A DNA stretch of 64,000 nt from Phosphoribacter sp037046615 (GTDB lineage: Bacteria > Actinomycetota > Actinomycetes > Actinomycetales > Dermatophilaceae): the NCBI GenBank assembly GCA_037046615.1, contig JBAOHD010000008.1, positions 186,001-250,000 of the forward strand, in the 5' to 3' direction. How positions within the stretch are numbered: the first letter of the stretch is position 1; each line of letters starts with the position of its first letter. Both the position numbers and the translations under genes were made by a program. Below, in pieces: positions 1-7,688 of the stretch. Below the pieces are notes generated by a model that worked only from the letters and a program-made list of their open reading frames with translations, searched no databases and was not told the origin of the DNA.

Positions 1-2168
1 CGCTGCGCCCGGAGGGCAAGCAGGGCCCTCTCGTGCGCACCATCGCCAGTCACAAGGCCTACTACGAGCGGTGGGCCAAGACATGGGAGTTCCAGGCCCT
101 GCTCAAGGCGTGGGCTTCAGCCGGTGACATCGAGCTCGGCAAGGCATATAAGGCGATGATCGCCCCCTTCATCTGGGGAGCGGCGGGGCGCGAGAACTTC
201 GTCGAGGACGTCCAGGCGATGCGACGTCGGGTCGAAAAGCACGTCCCGACCGCAGAGAGCGCCCGGCAACTCAAGCTCGGTCCGGGCGGGCTGCGTGACG
301 TCGAGTTCTCGGTGCAGTTACTCCAGCTGGTCCACGGTCGCGGTGATGAGTCCCTCCGGTCGGCGACCACGCTCGAGGCCCTCCACGCACTGGCCGGCGG
401 TGGTTATGTCGCCCGGGACGATGCCGCGACGCTCGACGAGTCCTATCGCTTCCTGCGCACCCTCGAACACCGCATCCAGCTCTACCGGCTCCGGCGCACT
501 CACCTCATGCCCACCGACCTTGACGAGCTGCGCATTCTCGGCCGCGCGGTCGGGCTGCGGACCGAGCCTGCGACGGCAGTGGTCGAGGGGTGGCAGGCGC
601 GGGCGCGCGAGGTGCGCCGGATCCACGAGCGCCTCTTCTACCGGCCTCTCCTTGCCGCAGCGGCGCGGCTTTCGACCGACGAGGTGACGCTCAGTCCCGT
701 CCAGGCTCGCGAGCGGCTCGCTGCGCTCGGTTTCCGCGATCCTGCCGGCGCGATGCGTCACCTCGAGGCGCTCACGTCGGGGGTCTCTCGCCGTGCGTCG
801 ATCCAACGGACCCTCTTGCCGGTCATGCTCGGGTGGTTTGCTGACGAGGCCGACCCAGACGCCGGACTCCTGGCCTTCCGGCGGGTGAGTGACGAGCTGG
901 GCTCCATCCATTGGTACCTCAAGATGCTCCGAGACGAGGGCCGGGCCGCCGAACGTCTCGCCCATGTGCTCGGCCGCAGCCGGTATGCCGCGGACCTGAT
1001 CATCCGCGCGCCTGAGGCCGTCGCCCTCCTCGGAGACGTTGACGGGTTGCGGCCGCGATCCGTGGCTGCACTCAGTGCGACGTTTCTGCGGGCAGCGCGA
1101 CGCAAAGACGATCCGGTCAAGGCGGTGGTCGCCGTGGCCGCCCTGCGGCGGCAAGAGCTGGTCCGGATCGTCTTGGCCGACCTCGTCGGCGAACTCGACA
1201 TCGTCGGCGTCGGCGCAGCGTTGTCCGACCTCGCTGCGGCGACGATCGAGGCGACCCTCGACACCGCCCAGCGCGTCGTGGGCTCCAGGTCGCCGGACGG
1301 GCTCGGAGTCGACCTCATGGTGGTGGGGATGGGCAGTCTGGGCGGGTCCGAAATGGGCTATGCCTCCGATGCCGACCTCATCGTCGTCCACGAGTGCCAC
1401 GACGGAGTGTCCGAGAGCGACGGGCAAGCTCAGGCGGTGGCCGTCGTCCAGGAACTCCTGCGCCTGCTCGGTGCCGCTGGCGCAGACGGGCTTTCGGTCG
1501 ACCTCGACCTGCGTCCGGAAGGCAAGAATGGGCCGCTGTCGCGTAGCCTCACGGCATACGCCGCCTACTACGAGCGCTGGGCGCTGACATGGGAGTTCCA
1601 AGCCCTCCTGCGAGCGCGGGTCCTCACCGGTCCACCCGACCTCGCCGCCCGCTTCACCGCCCTGATCGACCCGCTGCGCTGGCCGGAGGTCGGCCTCGAC
1701 GCGACCCGGCTCCGCGAGGTGCGCACGATGAAGGCCCGCGTCGAAGCCGAACGGTTGCCGCGCGGCGCGGACCCACGGACCCACCTCAAGCTGGGACGAG
1801 GTGGACTGGCCGACATCGAGTGGACGGTCCAACTGCTCCAGATGGGCCACGCCCGCGCCGTGCCAGCCCTCCGCGCGACGAACACCCCCGCGGGTCTGGC
1901 TGCTGCCCTGGACGGCGGTCTCGTGACCGAGGAGGACACCGCCACGCTGCGTCAGGCCTGGGACAACGCAGCGCGGCTGCGCAATGCCACCCTGCTGTGG
2001 CGTGGCCGAGCGGCTGATGCGGTCCCCGCAGATGTGCGGGAGGCAGACGGGGTCGGGCGCATCGTCGGGCGCGAGGCGGGCACGGGGGCGTCGCTCACGG
2101 AGGCCTATCTCAAGCAGGCCCGACGGGCTCGCCGGATTGTCGAAGCGCTCTTCTACGGTCGCGACTAG
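1..2168 (+). CDS. glnE: Glutamine synthetase adenylyltransferase/adenylyl-removase (5' partial)
   Basis: Bifunctional enzyme that attaches AMP to, and removes it from, glutamine synthetase in response to nitrogen status. The 5' end lies outside the window; the frame is open from base 3 and covers about 720 of roughly 1,000 residues. The end of the N-terminal adenylyl-removase domain (LRPEGKQGPL, YYERW, WEFQALLK) is followed by a helical linker and the whole C-terminal adenylyltransferase domain with nucleotidyltransferase block GGSEMGYASDAD near bases 1340-1380 and LDLRPEGKNGPL near 1500. The two domains visibly repeat each other. glnA, its substrate, lies about 6.8 kb downstream on the other strand beyond a degraded island. 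Confidence 0.95.
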   Translation, partial: LRPEGKQGPLVRTIASHKAYYERWAKTWEFQALLKAWASAGDIELGKAYKAMIAPFIWGAAGRENFVEDVQAMRRRVEKHVPTAESARQLKLGPGGLRDVEFSVQLLQLVHGRGDESLRSATTLEALHALAGGGYVARDDAATLDESYRFLRTLEHRIQLYRLRRTHLMPTDLDELRILGRAVGLRTEPATAVVEGWQARAREVRRIHERLFYRPLLAAAARLSTDEVTLSPVQARERLAALGFRDPAGAMRHLEALTSGVSRRASIQRTLLPVMLGWFADEADPDAGLLAFRRVSDELGSIHWYLKMLRDEGRAAERLAHVLGRSRYAADLIIRAPEAVALLGDVDGLRPRSVAALSATFLRAARRKDDPVKAVVAVAALRRQELVRIVLADLVGELDIVGVGAALSDLAAATIEATLDTAQRVVGSRSPDGLGVDLMVVGMGSLGGSEMGYASDADLIVVHECHDGVSESDGQAQAVAVVQELLRLLGAAGADGLSVDLDLRPEGKNGPLSRSLTAYAAYYERWALTWEFQALLRARVLTGPPDLAARFTALIDPLRWPEVGLDATRLREVRTMKARVEAERLPRGADPRTHLKLGRGGLADIEWTVQLLQMGHARAVPALRATNTPAGLAAALDGGLVTEEDTATLRQAWDNAARLRNATLLWRGRAADAVPADVREADGVGRIVGREAGTGASLTEAYLKQARRARRIVEALFYGRD

Positions 2169-2226
2169 CCAGACCCGCGACGGGGGGCGGTTGGCCCGCG
2201 CTGCCGAATGTGGTTCCCTTGCCCTC

Positions 2227-2880
2227 GTGACAGTCACCGTCTTCCTGCTCGATGACCACGAGATCGTCCGCCGCGGTCTGCGCGAACTTCTCGAGTTATC
2301 CGGCGACATCGAAGTCATCGGCGAGTCCGGCTCCGCGCAGGAAGCCGAGCGACGCATTCCTGCCCTTCGCCCCGCCGTCTCCGTCCTCGACGCGCGCCTT
2401 CCAGATGGCTCCGGCATCGATGTGTGCCGCGCGATCCGCGCCGTCGACCCAGGCCTGCGCGCCCTGATCCTCACGTCCTACGACGACGACCAGGCGCTGC
2501 GCGCGGCGATCCTCGCCGGCGCCGCGGGATACGTCCTCAAGGACATCAAGGGCAACGATCTCGTCGAGGCCATCCGGAAAGTGGCCGCGGGAGAGACCCT
2601 CATCGCGTCCGACGTCGTGGCGCGGGTGCGATCAAGCATGGCTGAGGCGAGCGTCGACCCCCGACTGCGGTCCCTGACCCCCCAGGAGCGCCGCATCCTC
2701 GAGCACATCGCCGAGGGGCTGACCAATCGACAAATCGCGGACGGGATGTTCCTGGCGGAGAAGACGGTGAAGAACTACGTCACCTCCATCCTCGACAAAT
2801 TGGGCATGGACAGCCGCACCCAGGCAGCGGTGTATGCCGCCACCCATCCGACCCGGCGACGCGACGGCCAGCGGCCCTGA
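2227..2880 (+). CDS. devR: DevR/DosR-type NarL-family response regulator
   Basis: Two-component response regulator of 217 residues, very close in motif order to mycobacterial DevR (DosR), the hypoxia/dormancy activator. The receiver domain has DD at 9-10, the phospho-acceptor Asp55 (VLDARLPDG) and Lys105 (LKDIKG). A LuxR-type HTH fills about residues 147-205, with EGLTNRQIADGMFLAEKTVK matching the DevR recognition region. The GTG at 2227 was chosen because the domain starts immediately there; the frame stays open upstream into glnE but with no domain content. A DevR-like box lies just downstream before the usp gene, and a DevS-like kinase follows, so the three genes form one module. Confidence 0.85.
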   Translation: MTVTVFLLDDHEIVRRGLRELLELSGDIEVIGESGSAQEAERRIPALRPAVSVLDARLPDGSGIDVCRAIRAVDPGLRALILTSYDDDQALRAAILAGAAGYVLKDIKGNDLVEAIRKVAAGETLIASDVVARVRSSMAEASVDPRLRSLTPQERRILEHIAEGLTNRQIADGMFLAEKTVKNYVTSILDKLGMDSRTQAAVYAATHPTRRRDGQRP

Positions 2881-2886
2881 CACCCT

Positions 2887-2926
2887 TTGGGGACCTTTGG
2901 CCCTGACGGCTCTGGGAGGTCCCGAA
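2887..2926 (+). promoter_or_regulatory. DevR (DosR) box with abutting half-site
   Basis: The 20-mer TTGGGGACCTTTGGCCCTGA at 2887-2906 matches the mycobacterial DosR consensus TTSGGGACTWWAGTCCCSAA at about 15 of 20 positions, including both GGGAC/CCC cores. Immediately adjacent, the second half of a further 20-bp window (GTCCCGAA, 2919-2926) matches the right half-site. Two back-to-back boxes are usual at DosR promoters. It lies between devR and the usp-kinase pair, so autoregulation of the module by DevR is inferred. Confidence 0.6.
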
Positions 2927-2939
2927 GCACGATGCTCGC

Positions 2940-3362
2940 GTGAGCATCGTGCGGTCGCGATCGGCGACGTCGTACATGCCCGGTCAGGCGGGGGACGTCG
3001 TTGCCGGGCTGCTCAACGATGGCAGGGCAGAGCGGGTCGCCCGGGTTGCCGTCGATGAAGCCTTGCGTCTCGGGGCGCGGTTGCGCTTCATCCAAGTCGT
3101 GGACGAAGGCCTCAGCGCTGCTGAGGTAGCCGACGCCGATCAAGCGACCTTCCGCGCCGCCGTGCGGGCACTGCGGGGCTTCCGCGGCATACCGTGCCGC
3201 TTCGAGGTGGTGACCGGCGACCCCACCGCCATGCTCGTCGAACTCGCCCACTCCGCCTCGGCCCTCATCGTGGGAGCCGGGGAGCAGCAAGGCGGGCTCG
3301 CCGACCGGATCCGCGGGCGGATCGACTGCCCACTCGTGACGGTCCCGCCGCTGGTCGCCTGA
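2940..3362 (+). CDS. Universal stress protein (UspA-like)
   Basis: Single-domain Usp-fold protein of 140 residues from GTG 2940. Usp features visible are an early helix (ERVARVAVDEALRLGARL), the strand FIQVVDE, and the C-terminal FEVVTGDPTAMLVELAHSA followed by ALIVGAGEQ, the region that in ATP-binding Usps carries the glycine loop. An in-frame ATG at 2976 (MPGQAGD) is an alternative start that leaves room for a promoter after the DevR box. The gene sits between devR and a DevS-like kinase; usp genes are major members of the DosR regulon in mycobacteria, which fits the box upstream. Confidence 0.75.
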   Translation: MSIVRSRSATSYMPGQAGDVVAGLLNDGRAERVARVAVDEALRLGARLRFIQVVDEGLSAAEVADADQATFRAAVRALRGFRGIPCRFEVVTGDPTAMLVELAHSASALIVGAGEQQGGLADRIRGRIDCPLVTVPPLVA

Positions 3363-3380
3363 AGCAGGGGCGCGACGGCA

Positions 3381-3386
3381 TACCAT
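3381..3386 (+). promoter_or_regulatory. Leaderless -10 element for the DevS-like kinase
   Basis: TACCAT (TANNNT) is followed by 7 bases and then GTG 3394, so transcription is predicted to start at the start codon. The hexamer overlaps a copy of the GGCATAC repeat. This supports GTG 3394 as the kinase start and suggests the kinase can be expressed apart from usp. Confidence 0.5.
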
Positions 3387-3393
3387 CGCTGCC

Positions 3394-4962
3394 GTGCACT
3401 CCACGCTGCTGCAACTACCCCGCTCGACCGACGCTGTTGCCGTCCTGCTCGACGCTGTCCTCGCCGTGGGCAGTGACCTCGACCTCGACGCGGTGCTGCC
3501 TCGGCTCGTGCGCAGCGCGTGCGCGATGGTGGGTGCTCGCTACGGGCGGCTCGACGTCGTCAACGACGACGGGCTGGAAGTCGTCGTGGCTGGCACCGGG
3601 GACCCGGCACCCCCGCGGCCCGAGCCCTCGGGTGAGATGGGCGCGGTGCGGCCCGAACTCGAAGTCCCCGTCGTGGTGCGAGGTGAGCTCTTCGGACGGC
3701 TCCACCTCGCCGACAAGGTCGGGGGGCTCGATTTCACGGATGACGACGAGGGCCTCGTCGTGGCCCTTGCTGGAGCCGCTGGGATGGCCATCGACAACGC
3801 GCGGATGTTCGAGACCACCCGCCGCCAGCAGCAGTGGTCTGAAGCCTTGTCGTGGATGAGCCAGGCGTTGCTGTCCGGTCAGGACCAACGCGACGCCCTC
3901 GGCTTGCTTGTCGAAAAGGCTTCGGCCGCAGCCGAAGCCGACCTCGCAGCCGTCGCCCTCGCGGGGGAGGACGGAGTCCTCGTCATCGAGGCCGCGACCG
4001 GACGCGACCCGCGTGCCCGGTCGATCGTGGGCACCCCTCTCACGGAGGCTCACTGGCTGGCAGTCCTCGAAAGTGGGGAGCCTCTCCTGCTGAGTTCACG
4101 TGAGGGGGAGAGCGCGGCCGACCCCTCGGCAGGCCTCTTGCGGGAAGCCGGTGGGTTGTCGTCGCACGGCCAGACCGCCGTGGTCCCGATGAGCGTCGGC
4201 TCGGGCAATGTCGGGCTGCTCGTCGTGGGATGGACCGGTGACGGCAGCGGGGTCGCGTTCGCCGCGGCCGAGCCGCTCAAACAGTATGCCGACCAGGCCG
4301 CCGTCAGCCTCACGGCGGCGACAGCCCAGCGAGACCGGGCGCGGATGGGCGTGCTCGAAGACCGCGAGCGGATTGCGCGGGACATGCACGACGTCGTCAT
4401 CCAACGCCTCTTCGCCACGGGGCTGGGCCTGCAATCGGCGGCGAGAGTCGCCGGGCACCCGTATGTCCAGACGCGACTCGCCGAGGCCGTCGATGAGTTG
4501 GATCTCGCGATCAAGGAGATCCGGCGGATGATCTTCGCCCTCCACCAGCCCGATCTCATGCCCTTGGACCAGGAGGTCCGCGAGCTCGCCGCGGGCTTCA
4601 GCGGGCCGCTGGGGTTTACCCCGGTCGTCGCGGTGCAGGGTCGGATGGAAGCTGTCGGCGAAGACCTGCGGATGGACCTGCTCGCGGTAGTGCGCGAGGC
4701 GCTGTCCAACGTCGCGCGTCATGCGCAGGCCCACCGAGCGATGGTCGAGCTCATCGTCGACGACACCTCGGTCAAGCTGTCGATCGAAGACGACGGAGTG
4801 GGCTACGTCGAGTCGGGACGGCGCAGCGGGCTGGGCAATATCCACGAACGGGCCGCCCACCACGGTGGGCAATTCTTCATCGTGTCGCCTGTGGGAGTCC
4901 TCGGGGGGACTCGGCTGGATTGGGATGTGCCACACAGCGGGGGCACGCCGGCCGAGGGCTGA
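3394..4962 (+). CDS. DevS-like GAF-GAF sensor histidine kinase lacking the haem ligand
   Basis: NarL-type histidine kinase of 522 residues with two GAF domains (about 20-140 and 165-310), a HisKA_3 dimerisation segment with His332 in RERIARDMHDVVIQRLF, and a HATPase with N-box REALSNVARHA and DDGVGY. Architecture and sequence follow mycobacterial DevS/DosT. In DevS the first GAF binds haem through a histidine just before a FLGVPV strand. Here the corresponding stretch (about residues 66-95) is shortened to a Pro/Glu-rich segment with no histidine before LEVPVVVRGELFG, so haem-based O2/NO/CO sensing is unlikely by inference. The partner regulator is the DevR homologue at 2227. Confidence 0.85.
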   Translation: MHSTLLQLPRSTDAVAVLLDAVLAVGSDLDLDAVLPRLVRSACAMVGARYGRLDVVNDDGLEVVVAGTGDPAPPRPEPSGEMGAVRPELEVPVVVRGELFGRLHLADKVGGLDFTDDDEGLVVALAGAAGMAIDNARMFETTRRQQQWSEALSWMSQALLSGQDQRDALGLLVEKASAAAEADLAAVALAGEDGVLVIEAATGRDPRARSIVGTPLTEAHWLAVLESGEPLLLSSREGESAADPSAGLLREAGGLSSHGQTAVVPMSVGSGNVGLLVVGWTGDGSGVAFAAAEPLKQYADQAAVSLTAATAQRDRARMGVLEDRERIARDMHDVVIQRLFATGLGLQSAARVAGHPYVQTRLAEAVDELDLAIKEIRRMIFALHQPDLMPLDQEVRELAAGFSGPLGFTPVVAVQGRMEAVGEDLRMDLLAVVREALSNVARHAQAHRAMVELIVDDTSVKLSIEDDGVGYVESGRRSGLGNIHERAAHHGGQFFIVSPVGVLGGTRLDWDVPHSGGTPAEG

Positions 4963-5024
4963 TTCGCCGGCTAGAGCCGTAGCCACGCGACCTCCGACAG
5001 ACCGCCGACAGATGGCATACGGCA

Positions 5025-5040
5025 ATACCCATAGGGGTAT
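5025..5040. promoter_or_regulatory. CsoR/CstR-like operator
   Basis: ATACCCATAGGGGTAT is a near-perfect ATACCC-N3-GGGGTAT palindrome of the type bound by CsoR-family repressors (copper-sensing CsoR, persulfide-sensing CstR). It lies 4 bases before a -10 hexamer and 17 bases before ATG 5058 of a rhodanese gene. CstR targets are typically rhodaneses and sulfur genes, so persulfide control is the favoured inference. It is nested in a longer inverted repeat (CATACGGC at 5017-5024, GCCGTATG at 5041-5048). Confidence 0.6.
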
Positions 5041-5044
5041 GCCG

Positions 5045-5050
5045 TATGCT
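5045..5050 (+). promoter_or_regulatory. Leaderless -10 element for the rhodanese gene
   Basis: TATGCT (TANNNT) is followed by 7 bases and then ATG 5058. No ribosome-binding site precedes that ATG, as expected for a leaderless transcript, and the operator at 5025-5040 would cover the spacer between -35 and -10. Confidence 0.5.
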
Positions 5051-5057
5051 CGCGGAC

Positions 5058-5510
5058 ATGAGTGTCGCACCCCGCCGCCTTGTCGCCCTTATCGCTGCCC
5101 TCGTGGTTTCGGTGTCGCTGGCGAGTTGCTCCTCCAGTGGGAGCGGCTCCACCCCGCTCGCCTCGGCCACCGCGGCGGCGACCGCCCCAGCGTTCGGTGC
5201 GACGCTCAACCCCGCCGAGTTCGCGTCGGCCATGGCACGCCCGGGCACGGTCCTGCTCGACGTCCGCACCCCGGCCGAGTTCGGCAGCGGGCACCTCGCG
5301 GGAGCGAAGAACCTCGATGTCGACAGCGCCGGCTTCCGCACGGCTCTCCAGGCGATGCCCAAGGACGTCCCGTATGCCGTGTACTGCCGCAGCGGCAACC
5401 GCTCAGCGACGGCGCTGTCGATCATGAAGCAGCTGGGTTTCACGTCCGCCTACCACCTCGGCGGCGGGATCGGGGCCTGGACCGCGGCGGGCGGAGCCAC
5501 CGTCTCCTGA
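5058..5510 (+). CDS. Rhodanese-domain lipoprotein
   Basis: Secreted, probably lipid-anchored sulfurtransferase of 150 residues. The N-terminus has Arg-Arg, a hydrophobic stretch and the lipobox LASC with Cys24 as predicted lipidation site. A Ser/Ala-rich linker leads to one rhodanese domain (about 50-150) with LLDVRTPAEF and active-site loop YCRSGNRS, catalytic Cys110. ATG 5058 is preferred over ATG 5046 because it follows a leaderless -10 element and leaves a normal signal peptide. The CsoR/CstR-like operator upstream suggests induction by copper or sulfane sulfur. The real substrate cannot be told from sequence. Confidence 0.88.
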   Translation: MSVAPRRLVALIAALVVSVSLASCSSSGSGSTPLASATAAATAPAFGATLNPAEFASAMARPGTVLLDVRTPAEFGSGHLAGAKNLDVDSAGFRTALQAMPKDVPYAVYCRSGNRSATALSIMKQLGFTSAYHLGGGIGAWTAAGGATVS

Positions 5511-5566
5511 GGTCACACCCCGCAGCCCAGACAACGGGCTAGGCAAACGCACTAGGGTCGGGCTCC

Positions 5567-6487
5567 GTGACCAGTCCCGCTGCGACGCGCCGCCTCCACC
5601 TCGACGCCCGGGCGATTGTCATCGTCGTTTTGTGTTGCATCGTGTGGGGGCTGGGACAGGTGGCCTCCAAGGTCGGGCTCACACAGATCCCGCCGCTGAC
5701 CCAGGGGGGCCTGCGGTCCCTCGGTGCAGGGGTGCTCGTCCTCCTCTGGGCGCGGCGGCGCGGCATACCGCTGTGGCAGCGGGACGGGACATGGCGGGCG
5801 GGCCTGCTCGCCGGCACACTCTTTGGCGCCGAGTTCGCGTGCATCTACCTCGCCCTCGGCCACACCACCGTCGGTCGGATGACGGTCTTCCTCTATCTCG
5901 CTCCCTTCGTCGTCGCTGGGGGCATGGCCTTCATCGCGCGGTCGGAGCGCCTCGGGAAGATCGGCCTCGCGGGCCTGATCATGGCGTTTGCCGGTGTGGC
6001 CGTGGCGTTTTCGGAGGGGTTCACGTCGGCCTCCGCGCTTCCGACCCAATGGCTCGGGGACCTGCTGGGCATCGCCGCAGCAATCGGGTGGGGCGCCACG
6101 ACGCTGGTCATCCGGGGGTCCTCGCTCAGTTCCACGCCGCCAGCCAAGACCCTGCTCTACCAACTGGCCGTGTCCGGCATCGGCCTGACGCTCCTCGGAT
6201 TGCTGACCGAGCCGCGGATGGGCTGGCCACTGACCGGCTCGGTCGCGCTGGCGATGGCATTCCAGATCCTCGTCGTGGGCTCCACGAGCTACCTCGTGTG
6301 GTTCTGGCTCATCAGCGTGTATGCCGCGCCGCGCCTGTCCGCCTTCACCCTGTTGACTCCCGTGGTCGCGCTCGTGGCCGGCGCGACGTGGCTGGGTGAA
6401 CCTCTGACGGTCCGGCTCATGGTGGCCCTCGTCGCGGTGTCTCTCGGCCTCGTCGCGGTCAACCACCGGGGACGCACCCGGGCCTGA
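5567..6487 (+). CDS. EamA/DMT-family permease
   Basis: Inner-membrane transporter of 306 residues with about ten hydrophobic segments arranged as two repeated EamA domains, the layout of the drug/metabolite transporter superfamily (RhaT/YdcZ-like). The second EamA repeat begins near residue 160 (LLGIAAAIGWGATTLVIRG) and ends with LTPVVALVAGATWLGEPLT, a typical motif. The start GTG 5567 follows TAGGGT (5553-5558) by 8 bases, suggesting a leaderless transcript. The substrate is unknown; amino-acid or metabolite export is usual for the family. Confidence 0.85.
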   Translation: MTSPAATRRLHLDARAIVIVVLCCIVWGLGQVASKVGLTQIPPLTQGGLRSLGAGVLVLLWARRRGIPLWQRDGTWRAGLLAGTLFGAEFACIYLALGHTTVGRMTVFLYLAPFVVAGGMAFIARSERLGKIGLAGLIMAFAGVAVAFSEGFTSASALPTQWLGDLLGIAAAIGWGATTLVIRGSSLSSTPPAKTLLYQLAVSGIGLTLLGLLTEPRMGWPLTGSVALAMAFQILVVGSTSYLVWFWLISVYAAPRLSAFTLLTPVVALVAGATWLGEPLTVRLMVALVAVSLGLVAVNHRGRTRA

Positions 6488-6501
6488 GGCAGAATCGGAG
6501 C

Positions 6502-6792
6502 ATGAACGACGACCTCCCGGTCGACCATGCTCCCGGTTGCTCGCTCGACCCGGTCCACTGGTTTCGCCATGCCATCGCAGCGACCGCGAGGCTCGCGCTG
6601 CAGGAGACCGATCGGACTCAGCACGACCAAAGAGCGGCTGCCTCGCTGCTTGACACGCTCGGGATGCTCGCCGAACTCCCGGAGTGGGGTGAGGTCACCC
6701 TGCGCGAAGTAGCCCGGTCGGCGACCTATATGAGTGACGACATCTTCTTCGGGATGTGCACCTGCGGCGCAGCTCAACGCCCGCTCAATTGA
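6502..6792 (+). CDS. Small hypothetical protein
   Basis: An unrecognised 96-residue protein with high-GC third positions, and ATG 6502 preceded by GGAG at a good distance. It is mostly helical in appearance (HAIAATARLALQETDRTQHD, LLDTLGMLAELPEWGEVTL) and ends with a CxC pair (GMCTCGAAQ). It has no membrane segment. It starts 14 bases after the EamA gene, so the two may be cotranscribed. An inverted pair of the GGTATGCC repeat lies just after the stop codon. No function is assigned. Confidence 0.6.
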   Translation: MNDDLPVDHAPGCSLDPVHWFRHAIAATARLALQETDRTQHDQRAAASLLDTLGMLAELPEWGEVTLREVARSATYMSDDIFFGMCTCGAAQRPLN

Positions 6793-6803
6793 GTCCTGAC
6801 GTG

Positions 6804-6842
6804 GGTATGCCGTGCCGCCCCACAGGGCCGACACGGCATACC
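6804..6842. terminator. Hairpin built from two inverted GGTATGCCGTG copies
   Basis: GGTATGCCGTG (6804-6814) and CACGGCATACC (6832-6842) are perfect 11-base inverted arms around a 17-base loop, 12 bases after the stop of the 96-residue gene. There is no T tract. Paired uptake sequences act as terminators in Neisseria and Haemophilus; the same role here is inference. Confidence 0.45.
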
Positions 6843-6911
6843 GTCATGGGGTGGCTCAGATGTCGTAGTAGTGACCGACTGACCCTGCCTGACCTGCATC
6901 AACGTCGCGGA

Positions 6912-7688
6912 TCAGGGCGCTGGGTACGCTTTGGGTACGCTCGTCTTCGCGCTCCAGTCGAGCTCGGAGTGGTCCCAGGCCATGTCGTCGGCGTCTCCGG
7001 AGAGGGCCGGGTCGATCAGCCGGGCGACCAACGCGGCCGCCGAGTCGACGCTCGCGTAGTCAGCGCAGGAGGGAACCGGCTTGGCGAGCCGGGCGTAGCC
7101 GCGCGCCCAGGACGAGGGTGCGGCGAAATGGTCGAAGGGCTCCATCTTCCGGCGCCGCGCTTCGGTGGTGATCGCGAGGCGAAGGGCAGTGCCGTCGATG
7201 TCCTGGGTGGTGGCGAAGGCGACGAGGTCGACGAGATCCTTCTCTCGGCTGGATGACCGGTCGCGGTACTCGGTCATGGTGGCGCAGACCTTGTCAGCGA
7301 TCTGGTCGACGGTCGGGTAGAGCCGGTAGGGATGAGTGGTCAGGCGCGGCAGGTGCAGCGTGGTGGCCGGTTCGGTTGTGACGACCTCTCCGGTCATCCC
7401 GGCGCCGACGGCGAGATCAACCTGCAGCGTCTCCTTGGAGGCTGCGCCGATGAGGATGGTGAACTTCACCTGGTAGCCCTCGGTGTAGGGCTGGGTCTCG
7501 GTGCCGATCGATTCGGTGTGCCCGGCGTACTCGAACCGGAAGTGGTCCCCGAGATCGATCGAAGCGAGACGGATGAGCCCGGATCGGTAGAGATCAATGT
7601 CGCGGGTGGACCTGGTTGAGGGCACTCGGGCAAGGATGCCTGTGCCGCCTTTGAGTACCCACTCGGAGTCCGCTCCTTCGGAGAACAC
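6912..7688 (-). pseudogene. AbiEii-type nucleotidyltransferase toxin, N-terminally truncated
   Basis: The product matches the AbiEii/AbiGii toxin family of type IV toxin-antitoxin systems. The nucleotidyltransferase core is present (WVLKGGTGILAR, then STRDIDLYRS), as is the C-terminal YPTVDQIADKVCATM and SSREKDLVDLVAFATTQDID. The protein opens at GTG 7688 only about ten residues before the core, whereas relatives have roughly 45 more residues; an in-frame stop lies four codons upstream. About a dozen residues also seem to be missing between DIDLYRSG and the LGDHFRFEY block. It overlaps the antitoxin frame by 95 bases. A deletion that joined the two genes is inferred, and toxin activity is doubtful. 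Confidence 0.6.

Noticed and set aside
318..2474. 718-codon open frame on the minus strand across glnE
   Set aside because: It is the antisense shadow of glnE; composition is Arg/Pro/Ser-rich, no family blocks, and it crosses into devR. High GC makes long antisense frames common.
6856..6915. Short minus-strand coding-like end (...GHYYDI stop) resembling the glnA C-terminus
   Set aside because: Only about 20 codons, no upstream homology; treated as part of the direct repeat rather than as a second glnA.
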